This document shows positions 18,402 through 31,445 of a stretch of 64,000 nucleotides of DNA, piece by piece. Position numbers and translations under genes: made by a program. This DNA is from Sphingomonas sp. SORGH_AS_0879 (lineage in GTDB: Bacteria > Pseudomonadota > Alphaproteobacteria > Sphingomonadales > Sphingomonadaceae). Below the pieces are notes generated by a model, which was given only the letters and a program-made list of their open reading frames with translations, did no database searches and had not been told where the DNA came from. Every line of letters starts with the position of its first letter. Position 1 is the stretch's first letter. The stretch spans positions 1,870,001 through 1,934,000 of the forward strand of contig NZ_JAUTBJ010000002.1 in NCBI RefSeq assembly GCF_030819175.1, read 5' to 3'.

Positions 18402-18510
18402 AGCCTTTTCGGATCGGAAAGCAAATCTTCGGAAGGGCCAAGCCATGGCTGGCTTGAATGCATAGTAAAACGATGTGTGAATAGGAGATGAAATCAAAAG
18501 GGGAGCTTCC

Positions 18511-20955
18511 ATGTACTTGACCCTCGCGCTCATCCTCGCTGCCCAGGCGGCTGCACCGGCCGCCGATCCGCAGGACACGTCTGTCGTCACCGCACCGACG
18601 ACCGAAGCCCGCCGCGACGAAGGACGGTTGGGCACCGCGCAACAGGGCGGCGGCGATGTCGTCGTCACAGCGCGTCGTCGCGCCGAGACGATCCAGAGCG
18701 TTCCCATCGCCATGTCGGTGATCGGCGGCACCGCACTGGCGGAGACGGGGACGTACAATGTCAACCGGCTGACCCAGATTCAGCCGACGCTGCAATTCTA
18801 TTCGACCAACCCGCGCAACTCGGCAGCCAATATCCGCGGGCTCGGCGCGCCGTTCGGGCTCACCAATGACGGGATCGAGCAGGGCGTCGGCATCTATGTC
18901 GATCAGGTCTATTACAGCCGCATCGCCTCGGCGACGTTCGATTTCACCGATACCGAGCGGATCGAAGTGCTGCGCGGGCCGCAGGGCACGCTCTATGGCA
19001 AGAACACCACGGCGGGCGCGATCAACATCATCACCCGCGCGCCCAGCTTCACGCCCGAGGCGCGGGTCGAGCTGAGTGCCGGCAATTACGACTTCTTCCA
19101 AGGCAAGGCGTCGGTGTCGGGCCCGCTGGTCGATGACAAGGTGGCGGTCCGCCTGTCGACCTCGATCACCACGCGGCGCGGTACCGTCTGGAACACGCGA
19201 CAGCAGGAATGGCAGAACAGCCAGGACAATCTGTCGCTGCGCAGCCAGTTCCTGTGGCACGCGACGCCCACTCTCGACCTGACCCTGTCGGGAGATTATG
19301 CGCGGCAGAACCCCAATTGCTGCGTCCAATATTATGCGCGGGTGGGCGCGACGCAGCGGCCGATCAACCGCCAATATGCCGCGCTGGCGGCGGCGCAAGG
19401 GTATAGCGTGCCCTCGACCAATGCCTTCGACCGGCTGACCGATGTCGATACCGATCTGCGCGCCAAGCAGGAACTGGGCGGGCTGTCGCTGGTCGCCAAC
19501 TGGGATGTGGGGGAGGCGACGCTGACCAGCGTGTCGGCCTGGCGCTTCTGGCACTGGGACCCATCCAACGACCGCGACTTCATCGGCCTGCCGATCACCA
19601 CCGTCTCTGCCAATCCTTCGCAGCAGAGCCAGGTGACACAGGAAATCCGCATCGCTTCGAACGGCAAGCGGACGCTGGATTATGTGCTGGGCGCCTTTTA
19701 CTTCTGGCAGTCGATCGACACGCAGGGGCTACAGGTACAGGGCCCGGCGGCGAGCGCCTTCCTGCTCAACCCGACCAGCGCGGGCGGGCGTGATCCGGCG
19801 ACGCTGAACGGCCTGACCTCGCGCAATACCATCGGCTTCACCAACACCTCGGCGGCGTTGTTCGGCAAGCTGACCTGGCATGTCGACGATCGCCTGTCGG
19901 TGTCGCCGGGCCTGCGGCTCAACTATGATCGCAAGGACGGGTCCTATGTCTCGACCGTGACCAATGGGGCGGGATCCTCGACGCTGACCAGCGACCAGCG
20001 CGGGGTGCTGGCGCCGCAGAATTACACGCCCTCCTTCACCAACTGGAACCTGTCGGGCGACCTGACCATCGCCTATGAGTTCAATCCCAATGTCCATTAC
20101 TACGCGACCTATGCGCGCAGCTATAAGTCGGGGGGCATCAACCTGTCGGGCTTGCCGCTCGATGGGCAGAACAATCCGATCCTGGCGACGCAGACCGTGC
20201 GCCCCGAGAAGGTCAACCATTTCGAGCTGGGGCTGAAGACCCAGTTCGCCGACCGGCGTGCGACGGTGAATATCGCGGGCTTCTGGACCGAGATCGGCGA
20301 TTATCAGGCGACGGTGAACAACCTGCAGGTCAACGTGCTGCGCGGCTATCTCGCCAATGCGGGGCGGGTGCGGACGCGCGGGGTCGAGATCGACTCGGCC
20401 TTCCGCCCGACCGAGCGGTTCAACGTCTATGCCAATGCCGCCTTCACCGATGCGCGCTATACCCGCTTCACCAACGCGCCTTGCCCGCCGGAATTGTCGG
20501 GCGGAAGCGCGCTTCCCGTGGTGAACGGCCAGATCGTGGGCACGCCCGCCGCCGCCGGAACGCCGGGCGCGTCGCTGCCCTATTGCGATATCTCCGGCCA
20601 GTGGCTGCCGGGCGTGTCGCGCTGGGCCTTTTCCTATGGCGCGGAATATGACCTGCCCGCGACCGTGGCGGGGACCGAGGGGCAATTCTACCTCGGTTAC
20701 GACGGCAGCTACCGGTCGAAATTCTCGTCCAATCCGTCGCGCTCGGCCTATACGGATATCAACGGCTACAGCCTGTCTAACGTCCGTGCCGGGTTCAAGG
20801 CGCCGGGGAGTTGGAACGCCTTTGTCTGGGTGCGCAACCTGTTCGATCACAATTATTATGAGTTGCTGGCGACGCAATCGGGGTCGACCGGGTTGATCGT
20901 CGGCCAGCCGGGTGATCCCAGGACCTATGGGTTCACGATTTCCAAGTCTTTCTGA
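18511..20955 (+). CDS. TonB-dependent receptor
   Basis: 814-residue outer-membrane gated channel. Signal peptide MYLTLALILAAQAAAPAA, a TonB-box-like DVVVTARRR near residue 50, then the plug (NIRGLGAPFG, RIEVLRGPQGTLYGKNTTAGAINIITR) and a 22-strand barrel ending in the expected terminal aromatic (TYGFTISKSF). AGGGGAG precedes the ATG. Sphingomonads have many such receptors and the substrate cannot be read from sequence; no transporter or catabolic gene is adjacent. A short palindromic CCAAGCCATGGCTGG at about 18438-18452 lies in the upstream region. Confidence 0.93.
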   Translation: MYLTLALILAAQAAAPAADPQDTSVVTAPTTEARRDEGRLGTAQQGGGDVVVTARRRAETIQSVPIAMSVIGGTALAETGTYNVNRLTQIQPTLQFYSTNPRNSAANIRGLGAPFGLTNDGIEQGVGIYVDQVYYSRIASATFDFTDTERIEVLRGPQGTLYGKNTTAGAINIITRAPSFTPEARVELSAGNYDFFQGKASVSGPLVDDKVAVRLSTSITTRRGTVWNTRQQEWQNSQDNLSLRSQFLWHATPTLDLTLSGDYARQNPNCCVQYYARVGATQRPINRQYAALAAAQGYSVPSTNAFDRLTDVDTDLRAKQELGGLSLVANWDVGEATLTSVSAWRFWHWDPSNDRDFIGLPITTVSANPSQQSQVTQEIRIASNGKRTLDYVLGAFYFWQSIDTQGLQVQGPAASAFLLNPTSAGGRDPATLNGLTSRNTIGFTNTSAALFGKLTWHVDDRLSVSPGLRLNYDRKDGSYVSTVTNGAGSSTLTSDQRGVLAPQNYTPSFTNWNLSGDLTIAYEFNPNVHYYATYARSYKSGGINLSGLPLDGQNNPILATQTVRPEKVNHFELGLKTQFADRRATVNIAGFWTEIGDYQATVNNLQVNVLRGYLANAGRVRTRGVEIDSAFRPTERFNVYANAAFTDARYTRFTNAPCPPELSGGSALPVVNGQIVGTPAAAGTPGASLPYCDISGQWLPGVSRWAFSYGAEYDLPATVAGTEGQFYLGYDGSYRSKFSSNPSRSAYTDINGYSLSNVRAGFKAPGSWNAFVWVRNLFDHNYYELLATQSGSTGLIVGQPGDPRTYGFTISKSF

Positions 20956-20958
20956 CCC

Positions 20959-21102
20959 AATCCTCCCCATCGGAGATGGGGAGGGGGACCATCGCGTCAG
21001 CGATGGTGGAGGGGCGGGTTACGCCCGCGAACGGCATAACCCCTTCACCACCGGGCTAACGCCCACTGGTCCCTCTCCCCCAAGCGAAGCTTGGGGAGGA
21101 TT
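20959..21102. repeat. Palindromic intergenic element, family B, copy 2
   Basis: 144 bases with mirror-image ends AATCCTCCCCA and TTGGGGAGGATT, internal ATCGGAGATGGGGAGGGGG and ATCGCGTCAGCGATGGTGGAGGGG blocks nearly identical to 7645-7806. It begins 3 bases after the TonB receptor stop and probably doubles as its terminator. Confidence 0.75.
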
Positions 21103-21625
21103 GAAGGGAACGAAGCACAGGATTCGTCCACATTCGGTTCATCTTGTTCTGGTATATCCAAGGTCCCGTGAGTGGGCGCCGGGCCGGCATCTGGGGGACG
21201 GAAGTCTGGAAGCTCCCCGTTTCCCTGGCCGGTCCCGGTGGCTTTTCCCGAGCGTGGAGCGATCGTGTCGGTGCCCGAATGCCAAACGCCCGGACCGTTT
21301 CCGATCCGGGCGCCTGCGTGACGATCGCTCGTCAGCCCCCTTTTCCCGCTCCCGCATCAACCTCGTTGGGTGAGCGTTGGAGCAATCCCCGAACCACGGC
21401 CGTTGCTGCCTGTGTCTCAGTAAGATTGTGGTACGTTAGGATGACGGGGCTTGTCATCCCTCTTGCGGCATCCGCGCTACGATTGGCGCGGCTGTGTGGC
21501 ACGCGCGCAACAATCGCCGGAGTCACCGGTTTTGCAAGCCGAACCGGGCGCGGCATTGCCAGCACCCGCCGGCGCTCCTACAGCCTGCGGGCATTTCGTC
21601 TTCTTCATGGATCGATCGGACCTCA
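21103..21625. other. 523-base gap before lolC, structured but no gene recognised
   Basis: No credible protein gene: ORFs here lack start signals and family resemblance. Base-paired features include CCGGGCCGG (about 21179) with CCGGTCCCGG (about 21231), enclosing a GGGGA/TCCCC pair, and a CGCCCGGA/TCCGGGCG hairpin around 21288-21313. TATATC near 21153 resembles a -10 box. A small RNA is possible but no known family (6S, SRP, RNase P, cobalamin riboswitch) matched on inspection. Confidence 0.35.
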
Positions 21626-22876
21626 ATGATCCTGTCTCGTTACGAACGGATGATCGCGCGGCGCTATCTGCTGCCGGGCAAGGGGGAGGCATTCATCTTC
21701 CTCGTCGCCTCGATCAGCCTGGTCGCGGTCATGCTGGGCGTCGCCGCGCTCATCATCGTCATGAGCGTGATGAACGGTTTTCGCGCCGAGCTGTTCGACA
21801 AGATCGTCGGGCTGAACGGTCATGCGGTGGTGCAGGGGGTGGGCGGTCGCCTGCCCGATTGGCGCGATATCGTGCGCGATGCCAGGGCGACGCCCGGCGT
21901 GACCAGCGCGGTGCCGATGATCGAGCAGCCATTGATGTCCAGCTATAACGGCCGGGTCGAGGCCGTATTGGTGCGAGGCATGCGTGTCGCCGATATCGGC
22001 GGCAACTCCGCGATCCGCTCCAAGATCGTCATGGGCAACCTCAACGGCATCACGCCGGGCAGCGGTCGCATCGCGATCGGCAGTCGCCTGGCCGAAGCGC
22101 TGGGGGCATCCGTCGGCTCGGAAATTTCGCTGATCAGCCCGCAGGGACAGACCACCCCCTTCGGCACGGTGCCGCGCATCGTCAGCTACACGGTCGGCGC
22201 GATCTTCGAGATCGGGGTGTACGACTATGACAAGGCCTATGTCATCATGCCCATCGAGGATGCGCAGACGCTGCTCCTGATGGGCGACACGGTCGGCATG
22301 GTCGAAATCCAGACGGTGGATGCCGACCGGGTCGGGCAGATCCTGGCGCCGCTGGCCGACAAGCTGGGTGGGCGCGCGGTCATCGCCGACTGGCGGACGA
22401 TGAACGCGCAATTGTTCGAGGCATTGGCGGTCGAGCGGGTGGCGATGTTCACCGTGCTGTCGATCATCATCCTGGTCGCGGTGTTCAACATCCTGTCCTC
22501 GCTGATCATGCTGGTCCGCGCCAAGACGCGCGACATTGCCATCTTGCGGACGATGGGCGCGACGCGGGGCGGGTTGATGCGTATCTTCATGACGGTCGGC
22601 ACGACGATCGGCGCGCTGGGAACGTTGGCCGGGCTCGTGCTGGGGGCGATCTTCCTCTTCTATCGGCAGGGGGTGGTGAACTTCGTCCAGTTCGTCACGG
22701 GGCAGAATCTCTGGGATCCATCGATCCGCTATCTGACCGAGCTGCCGTCCAAGACCGACCCCGTCGAGGTCATCGTGATCGCGTCGATGGCGCTCGTCTT
22801 CTCTTTCCTCGCCACGCTCTACCCCGCCTGGAAGGCGGCGAGCACGGACCCGGTTCAGGTGCTGCGCTATGAATGA
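21626..22876 (+). CDS. lolC: Lipoprotein-releasing ABC transporter permease
   Basis: 416-residue LolC/LolE-type permease that, with LolD, releases lipoproteins from the inner membrane to LolA. N-terminus [23 protein letters not shown] and the first membrane segment (about 24-46) are characteristic; a large periplasmic loop follows, then three C-terminal membrane segments around residues 270-400, ending [19 protein letters not shown] chose the ATG at 21626; the ORF from 21494 adds a non-homologous arm. Only one permease is present, so a LolF-like homodimer is likely. Overlaps lolD by 8 bases. Confidence 0.93.
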   Translation: MILSRYERMIARRYLLPGKGEAFIFLVASISLVAVMLGVAALIIVMSVMNGFRAELFDKIVGLNGHAVVQGVGGRLPDWRDIVRDARATPGVTSAVPMIEQPLMSSYNGRVEAVLVRGMRVADIGGNSAIRSKIVMGNLNGITPGSGRIAIGSRLAEALGASVGSEISLISPQGQTTPFGTVPRIVSYTVGAIFEIGVYDYDKAYVIMPIEDAQTLLLMGDTVGMVEIQTVDADRVGQILAPLADKLGGRAVIADWRTMNAQLFEALAVERVAMFTVLSIIILVAVFNILSSLIMLVRAKTRDIAILRTMGATRGGLMRIFMTVGTTIGALGTLAGLVLGAIFLFYRQGVVNFVQFVTGQNLWDPSIRYLTELPSKTDPVEVIVIASMALVFSFLATLYPAWKAASTDPVQVLRYE

Positions 22877-23588
22877 TCCGATCATCCGCATGGGAACCGC
22901 CGTCGAGGCCCGCGTCGCCGAACCGGTGCTGGAGACGACCGGACTCTCGCGCAGCTTCACGCAAGGGGGCCAGACCATCGAGGTACTGCGCGGCGTCGAC
23001 CTGGCCGTCGCGCCGGGTGAGATCGTCGCGTTGCTCGGCCCCTCCGGCTCGGGCAAGTCGACGCTGTTGCAGGCGGTCGGCCTGTTGGAAGGCGGTTTTT
23101 CGGGCTCCATCCGCATCGCGGGCGAGGAGGTGTCGAAGCTGGACGCGCATGGCCGCACCATCGCGCGGCGCGATTATCTGGGCTTCGTGTATCAGTTCCA
23201 TCACCTCCTGCCCGACTTCAATGCCATCGAGAATGTCGTCCTGCCGCAACTGGTGCAGGGCAAGCTGCCCGGTGCCGCCGATGAGCGCGCCAGGGGCTTG
23301 TTGACCGCGCTGGGCCTCGGCCACCGGCTGACCCACCGGCCGAGCCAGCTTTCCGGCGGCGAGCAGCAGCGCGTGGCGGTCGCCCGCGCGCTCGCCAACC
23401 AGCCGCCGCTCGTGCTGGCGGACGAGCCGACCGGCAATCTGGACGAACACACCTCCGAAGTGGTGCTCGCCGAGTTCCTGCGACTGGTGCGGGGCGAGGG
23501 GGCTGCCGCACTGATCGCGACGCATAACGAACGGCTGGCGTCGAAGATGGATCGGGTGGTCCGCCTGCACGAAGGCCGCCTGCAATGA
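22869..23588 (+). CDS. lolD: Lipoprotein-releasing ABC transporter ATPase
   Basis: 239-residue ABC ATPase that powers LolC/E. Walker [11 protein letters not shown]-loop, signature [15 protein letters not shown], Walker [14 protein letters not shown] and the H-loop IATHNERLA are all intact. The phrase [17 protein letters not shown] is the typical LolD segment. Overlaps both neighbours (8 bases with lolC, 4 with the GNAT gene), so lolC-lolD-GNAT-gpx form one transcript. Confidence 0.95.
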   Translation: MNDPIIRMGTAVEARVAEPVLETTGLSRSFTQGGQTIEVLRGVDLAVAPGEIVALLGPSGSGKSTLLQAVGLLEGGFSGSIRIAGEEVSKLDAHGRTIARRDYLGFVYQFHHLLPDFNAIENVVLPQLVQGKLPGAADERARGLLTALGLGHRLTHRPSQLSGGEQQRVAVARALANQPPLVLADEPTGNLDEHTSEVVLAEFLRLVRGEGAAALIATHNERLASKMDRVVRLHEGRLQ

Positions 23589-24174
23589 CCGCCTGGAGCG
23601 AGACGCCGACTCTGACGGGGCGTCATGTCACGCTACGCCCGTTCGTGGAGGCCGATCTGCCTGCGCTGGTCGAAGCGGCGCGCGAAGGCGATCTCTGGAA
23701 CATCTTCTACGCCAATGTCTCGATGATGAAGGTGCCCGAACGCTGGCTGGCGGCGGCGTTGAAGGAGCAGGATGTCGGTCGCGCCCAGCTCTTCACGGTC
23801 GAGACGCCGGGCGGCGAGGTGGTCGGCACCACCCGCTATATGCGCATGGCCCAGCAGCATCGGCGGCTGGAGATCGGCGGCACCTTCTACGCCACCCGCG
23901 TCCAGCGCACCGGCGTCAATACCGAGGCGAAGCGAATGCTGCTGACCCATGCCTTCGAGGTGATGGAGTGCCAGGCGATCCAGATCCGCACCGATGCGCT
24001 AAACCTGCGTAGCCAGGCCGCGATCGAGCGGCTGGGCGCGAAGCGGGACGGGGTGCTGCGCGGGCATCAGGTGATGGCGAACGGGCGTGTCCGCGACAGC
24101 GTGGTCTATTCGATCCTGCGCCACGAATGGCCGGGGGTGCGCGCCAATCTCGACTATCTGCTGGGGAAGCACCG

Positions 24175-24178
<4 letters not shown>
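23585..24178 (+). CDS. GNAT N-acetyltransferase, RimJ/RimL-like
   Basis: 197 residues of the acetyl-CoA-dependent GNAT fold, closest in layout to RimJ/RimL-type enzymes. Visible parts are the N-terminal [18 protein letters not shown], the [32 protein letters not shown] segment that forms the acetyl-CoA loop and helix, and [20 protein letters not shown]. The substrate is not evident. It is coupled to lolD (ATGA) and to the glutathione peroxidase gene (ATGA), but no functional link follows from that alone. Confidence 0.88.
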
Positions 24179-24657
<479 letters not shown>

Positions 24658-24670
24658 GGCGGAACGTGCG

Positions 24671-24744
24671 CTTCGACTTCGCTCAGCGCGAGCGGAGTGG
24701 AGGATAAATCCCCCAACTTCCGTTCAGCCTGAGCGAAGTCGAAG
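24671..24744. repeat. REPIN-like inverted pair of family A repeats (pair 2)
   Basis: Copies at 24671-24695 (plus) and 24720-24744 (minus), 24 bases apart, between the convergent gpx and HdeD genes. The pair can form a hairpin and may act as a shared terminator. Confidence 0.75.
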
Positions 24745-24758
24745 GCTAAGGGAATGGC

Positions 24759-25334
24759 TCAGATCGAAAAGGCACTCGTCCCCTTCTTGTGGTCCAGCGC
24801 CGAGGCGATCGAAGTAACCCCGCCGAAGAAGAAGCTGAGCCCCAGGATATAACCGGGCAGCGTCATCGCGCTCCACGGCAAGGTTGCCAGCACGAACAGC
24901 GCCAACACGATGTTGAGCACACCCAGCGCGATCATCCAGCCGCGCCGCCGCCGCATCCGCGCACCCAATCCGATCTCCAGAGCCCCGCGAAGCCCCAGCC
25001 ACACCGCGACCAGCAGGGTGATCGAGATCGCACCGGTCGCGGGCTCGAACGCCATGATTAGCCCGATGACGAGCGAGACCAGGCCGAAGCCGATCGCATA
25101 GCCGCGCCCCTCATGGCCCTTGCCGAAGATGCCCGCGCCGATCGCGACGATCCCGGACGCCAGGAAGAATGCCCCGATCACCAGCGTCGCGGCCAATGTC
25201 GCAGGCACCGGAAAGACGAACGCCGCCAGGCCCAGCAGCGCCGAGAGGACGCCATATGCCAAAATCCAACCCCAGCCCGCACCGGGACTGGGGGAGGTCG
25301 CAAAGGAACGGTCTGTATCGGTCATCGTCACCAT
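24759..25334 (-). CDS. HdeD-family (DUF308) membrane protein
   Basis: 191 residues with about six predicted membrane segments in three similar pairs (WILAYGVLSALLGLAAFVFP; FGLVSLVIGLIMAFEP; WMIALGVLNIVLALFVLATLP and others), the layout of HdeD/DUF308 proteins, which in enteric bacteria contribute to acid resistance. The exact role here is unknown. A start at 25325 (MTDTDRSF) is equally possible; no strong ribosome binding site separates the two. Confidence 0.85.
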   Translation of the reverse strand: MVTMTDTDRSFATSPSPGAGWGWILAYGVLSALLGLAAFVFPVPATLAATLVIGAFFLASGIVAIGAGIFGKGHEGRGYAIGFGLVSLVIGLIMAFEPATGAISITLLVAVWLGLRGALEIGLGARMRRRRGWMIALGVLNIVLALFVLATLPWSAMTLPGYILGLSFFFGGVTSIASALDHKKGTSAFSI

Positions 25335-25428
25335 CCCGCGTTCGGACCAACGTTCTGTTGTCGTAACGGTTCGCTTTGCGACGGGTTCCGCGCTGGTCGA
25401 ATCACGCTTGTTCGGATAGGGATGGGGG

Positions 25429-28917
<3,489 letters not shown>

Positions 28918-28929
28918 CAGCCGGTCGTC

Positions 28930-28953
28930 GCCCCAGCGAAGGCTGGGGCCTTT
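28930..28953 (+). terminator. Terminator-like hairpin after dnaE
   Basis: 8-bp stem GCCCCAGC/GCTGGGGC (28930-28937 with 28942-28949), loop GAAG, then CTTT. A second hairpin ATGCCAGC/GCTGGCAT follows at 28981-29000. The pair resembles common intergenic REP hairpins; either could stop dnaE transcription. Confidence 0.55.
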
Positions 28954-29017
28954 GGCGAAGGTGTCGCTTACCTGCCAAAGATGCCAGCCTGCGCTGGCAT
29001 GACGTTATGGAAGCCGG

Positions 29018-29152
29018 TCAGCCGCCGACTTCGCGACGATCCTGTTCTTCCTTGCCCGCGTCGCCGTGATTGCCGTAACCCCCGCCGGAGCTGTCGGCTT
29101 CATCCTCGTTGGGGATCTGGTCGGGCTGGGTGGGCTCGGGGTCGGTCGTCAT
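29018..29152 (-). CDS. 44-residue acidic small protein
   Basis: ATG at 29152, stop TGA at 29018-29020. The product starts MTTDPEPTQPDQIPNEDEAD, continues with SSGGGYGNHGDAG and ends with a charged KEEQDRREVGG. A very good ribosome binding site (AAGGAGAG, 7 bases before the ATG) argues that it is real. No membrane segment or Cys; it is probably disordered. Function unknown. It lies alone between convergent dnaE and the upstream radical SAM gene, which is on the same strand 48 bases before it. Confidence 0.65.
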   Translation of the reverse strand: MTTDPEPTQPDQIPNEDEADSSGGGYGNHGDAGKEEQDRREVGG

Positions 29153-29200
29153 CGTCTCTCTCCTTCGTGCCCTCAACGCATTGGCCGATAGGGACGATCC

Positions 29201-30268
29201 TCAGAATAGCTCGCCTTGCGGGCCTTTGGGCGGACGGAACCGGCCGGTGTCGAGCAATGGTCGGTCGCGGTTCAGTCCGTGCAACCGGCAGGCGCGGTGA
29301 AAGCGGACGCGGAGCAGCTCCGCCCAAGGGCCCTGGCCCTTCATGCGGGTGAAGAAACCCGGATCATCGTCCCGCCCGCCGCGCAAGGACTGGATGATCG
29401 CCATGACCTTGCCCGCCCGATCGGGGAAATGCGTGTCGAGCCAGGCGCGGAACAGCGGCGCGACCTCGTGCGGCAGGCGGACGGGGATGAAGAAGGCGTG
29501 CCGCGCGCCCGCCTCCGCCGCGCGGGCGACCAGATGCTCGATCTCGTGATCGGTGATCGCCGGGATGACCGGCGCGATCGAGACATAGGTCGGAATACCC
29601 GCCGCCGCCAATTTCGCTACCGCCGCCAGCCGCCGTTCGGGTGTCGGCGCGCGCGGCTCGACCGTGCGCGACAGGCGCGCATCAAGCGAGGTGACCGAGA
29701 CACAGACGGTCGCCAGCCCCTTGGCCGCCATGGGGGCCAGAATGTCGAGGTCACGGACCACCCGGTCGGACTTGGTGGTGATCGCGACGGGGTGATCGGT
29801 TTCGGCCAGCACTTCCAATATCTGCCGCGTGATACGCCATTGCTGTTCGATCGGCTGATAAGGATCGGTATTGGTCCCCAACGCGATCGGCGCAACCGCA
29901 TAGCCGGGCTTGGTAAGTTCGATGCGGAGCAGATCGGCCGCATCGGGCTTGGCGAACAGTCGGGTTTCGAAATCCAGCCCAGGCGAGAGATCGTGATAGG
30001 CATGGGTCGGCCGCGCGAAGCAATAGATGCAGCCATGCTCGCAGCCGCCATAGGCGTTGATCGACTGGCTGAACGGCACATCGGGTGAGGCGTTGCGGGT
30101 CAGGATCGTCCGCGGTTTGACCACCGTCACGCTCGTCCGCAGCTTGGGCGGCTCGCCATCGATCTGCGCGCGCTGGTCCAGCCAGTCGCCGTCCGCCTCA
30201 TGCTCGGGCAGGTTGAAACGCCTGCTCGTCGCATTTCCGGTTGCGCCGCGCCCCGTCATTTTCGACAT
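29201..30268 (-). CDS. PA0069-family radical SAM protein
   Basis: 355-residue radical SAM enzyme. The iron-sulfur ligands are Cys76, Cys80 and Cys83 in CEHGCIYCFARPTH, a variant CxxxCxxC with the family-typical aromatic context. The N-terminal SRRFNLPEHE and the TILTRNASPDVPFSQSINAYGG lead-in mark the PA0069 family, related to spore photoproduct lyase-like proteins. Its substrate is not established. The small 44-residue gene follows on the same strand and may be cotranscribed. Confidence 0.9.
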   Translation of the reverse strand: MSKMTGRGATGNATSRRFNLPEHEADGDWLDQRAQIDGEPPKLRTSVTVVKPRTILTRNASPDVPFSQSINAYGGCEHGCIYCFARPTHAYHDLSPGLDFETRLFAKPDAADLLRIELTKPGYAVAPIALGTNTDPYQPIEQQWRITRQILEVLAETDHPVAITTKSDRVVRDLDILAPMAAKGLATVCVSVTSLDARLSRTVEPRAPTPERRLAAVAKLAAAGIPTYVSIAPVIPAITDHEIEHLVARAAEAGARHAFFIPVRLPHEVAPLFRAWLDTHFPDRAGKVMAIIQSLRGGRDDDPGFFTRMKGQGPWAELLRVRFHRACRLHGLNRDRPLLDTGRFRPPKGPQGELF

Positions 30269-30374
30269 GGGAGCACCATCGTGACAGCGACCATGACGTT
30301 CAGGGAATCGCGCTTGACCATGCGGCCAGATTAGATCATCAATAAGAACGTATCAAGAACATTAGGGGGCGATC

Positions 30375-30707
30375 ATGGCGCGGTTCGATTATCTGGAGCT
30401 TCCGGTTTCCGATCGGGCGGAGGCCAAGCGTTTCTATGCCGAGGCGTTCGGCTGGAGCTTCACCGATTTCGGGCCGGATTATGCCGCGACGATGAGCGGC
30501 GACACTGACCTCGGGCTCGACGCCGCCTCCGATAAGGTCGCAGCGCCGTTGCCGGTGATCCGCGTCGATGATCTGGAGGCGGTACAGGCCGCGGTCGAGC
30601 GCGCGGGTGGGGCGATCAGCGTGCCGATCTTCGCCTTTCCGGGCGGGCGGCGCTTTCATTTCCGCGACGTCGACGGCCATGAACTGGCGGCGATGCAGGT
30701 CGACTGA
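30375..30707 (+). CDS. VOC-family (glyoxalase/bleomycin resistance-like) protein
   Basis: 110 residues, a single vicinal-oxygen-chelate domain of two beta-alpha-beta-beta-beta units: FDYLELPVSDRAEAKRFYAEAFGWSF in the first and VIRVDDLEAVQAAVERAGG with GRRFHFRDVDGHELAAMQ in the second. The substrate is unknown; single-domain VOC proteins act as dimers. The gene is convergent with moaB and their stop codons touch (TGATCA). Confidence 0.87.
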   Translation: MARFDYLELPVSDRAEAKRFYAEAFGWSFTDFGPDYAATMSGDTDLGLDAASDKVAAPLPVIRVDDLEAVQAAVERAGGAISVPIFAFPGGRRFHFRDVDGHELAAMQVD

Positions 30708-31235
30708 TCAGCGCTCCAGCAGGCGCGGCATCAACTCGACGAAGTTGCAGGGGCGGTGGCGGCTGTCGAGCTGGTCGCGCAATATGCCGTTCCATGCGTC
30801 CTTCACCGCGCCGGTCGAGCCGGGGAGCGCAAAGATGTAGGTGCCGCGCGCGACACAGGCGCAGGCGCGCGACTGGATGGTCGAGGTGCCGATCGTCTGG
30901 AAGCTGAGCCAGCGGAAGAGTTCGCCGAAGCCGGGGATCATCTTGGTGGCGACTCGTTCGATGGCTTCCGGGGTCACGTCGCGCCCCGTCACCCCGGTGC
31001 CGCCGGTGGTCAGGATGCAGTCGACGCTCGCATCGTCGATCCAGCGATGGAGTTGCGCGACGATATGATCGGCATCGTCGCGCAGGATCGTCCGCTCGGC
31101 CAGGTCATGCCCCGCCTCGGTCAGCAACCCGACCAGCGTGTCGCCCGAGCGATCTTCCGCCAGCGAGCGAGTGTCGGAAACGGTCAGCACCGCGATGCGG
31201 ACGGGGAGAAAGGGGCGGGGCGTGTCGATGGGCAT
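30708..31235 (-). CDS. moaB: Molybdenum cofactor biosynthesis protein B
   Basis: 175-residue MoaB/MogA-type protein involved in adenylating molybdopterin before molybdenum insertion. The family motifs [19 protein letters not shown] and [18 protein letters not shown] are intact, with the N-terminal [13 protein letters not shown]. Length fits MoaB. It follows slt and the UDG gene on the same strand after a repeat-filled gap, an arrangement I expect in sphingomonads. Other molybdenum cofactor genes are not in the window. Confidence 0.93.
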   Translation of the reverse strand: MPIDTPRPFLPVRIAVLTVSDTRSLAEDRSGDTLVGLLTEAGHDLAERTILRDDADHIVAQLHRWIDDASVDCILTTGGTGVTGRDVTPEAIERVATKMIPGFGELFRWLSFQTIGTSTIQSRACACVARGTYIFALPGSTGAVKDAWNGILRDQLDSRHRPCNFVELMPRLLER

Positions 31236-31316
31236 GGCGGCTTTCGATACAGGTGGTCGCGCGTGAACGCTCGGGCGGGGATATTGGGAGCGGCTGGGCA
31301 GGTGGTGGAGTGTGCG

Positions 31317-31418
31317 CTTCGACTTCGCTCAGCGAGAACGGAGGTTGGGGATGGAGGCAACGCGGTCATTCCCCGTGCCGCACATCCCAAGTCCCGTTCA
31401 GCCTGAGCGAAGTCGAAG
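31317..31418. repeat. REPIN-like inverted pair of family A repeats (pair 3)
   Basis: Copies at 31317-31341 (plus) and 31394-31418 (minus), 52 bases apart, in the slt-moaB gap. Confidence 0.75.
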
Positions 31419-31445
31419 GCCAAGGGACGCCGCCCGCGATCCCGC

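Noticed and set aside
18266..18463. N-terminal extension of hsp20
   Set aside because: It would translate the promoter and leader; ATG 18265 has a strong GGAGG and gives the family N-terminus.
21150..21260. 6S, SRP or cobalamin-riboswitch-like RNA
   Set aside because: Some pairing exists, but none of the conserved sequence cores of these families could be found.
25335..25428. LexA-type boxes upstream of dnaE
   Set aside because: Several GTTC half-sites occur but none are spaced by 7 bases.
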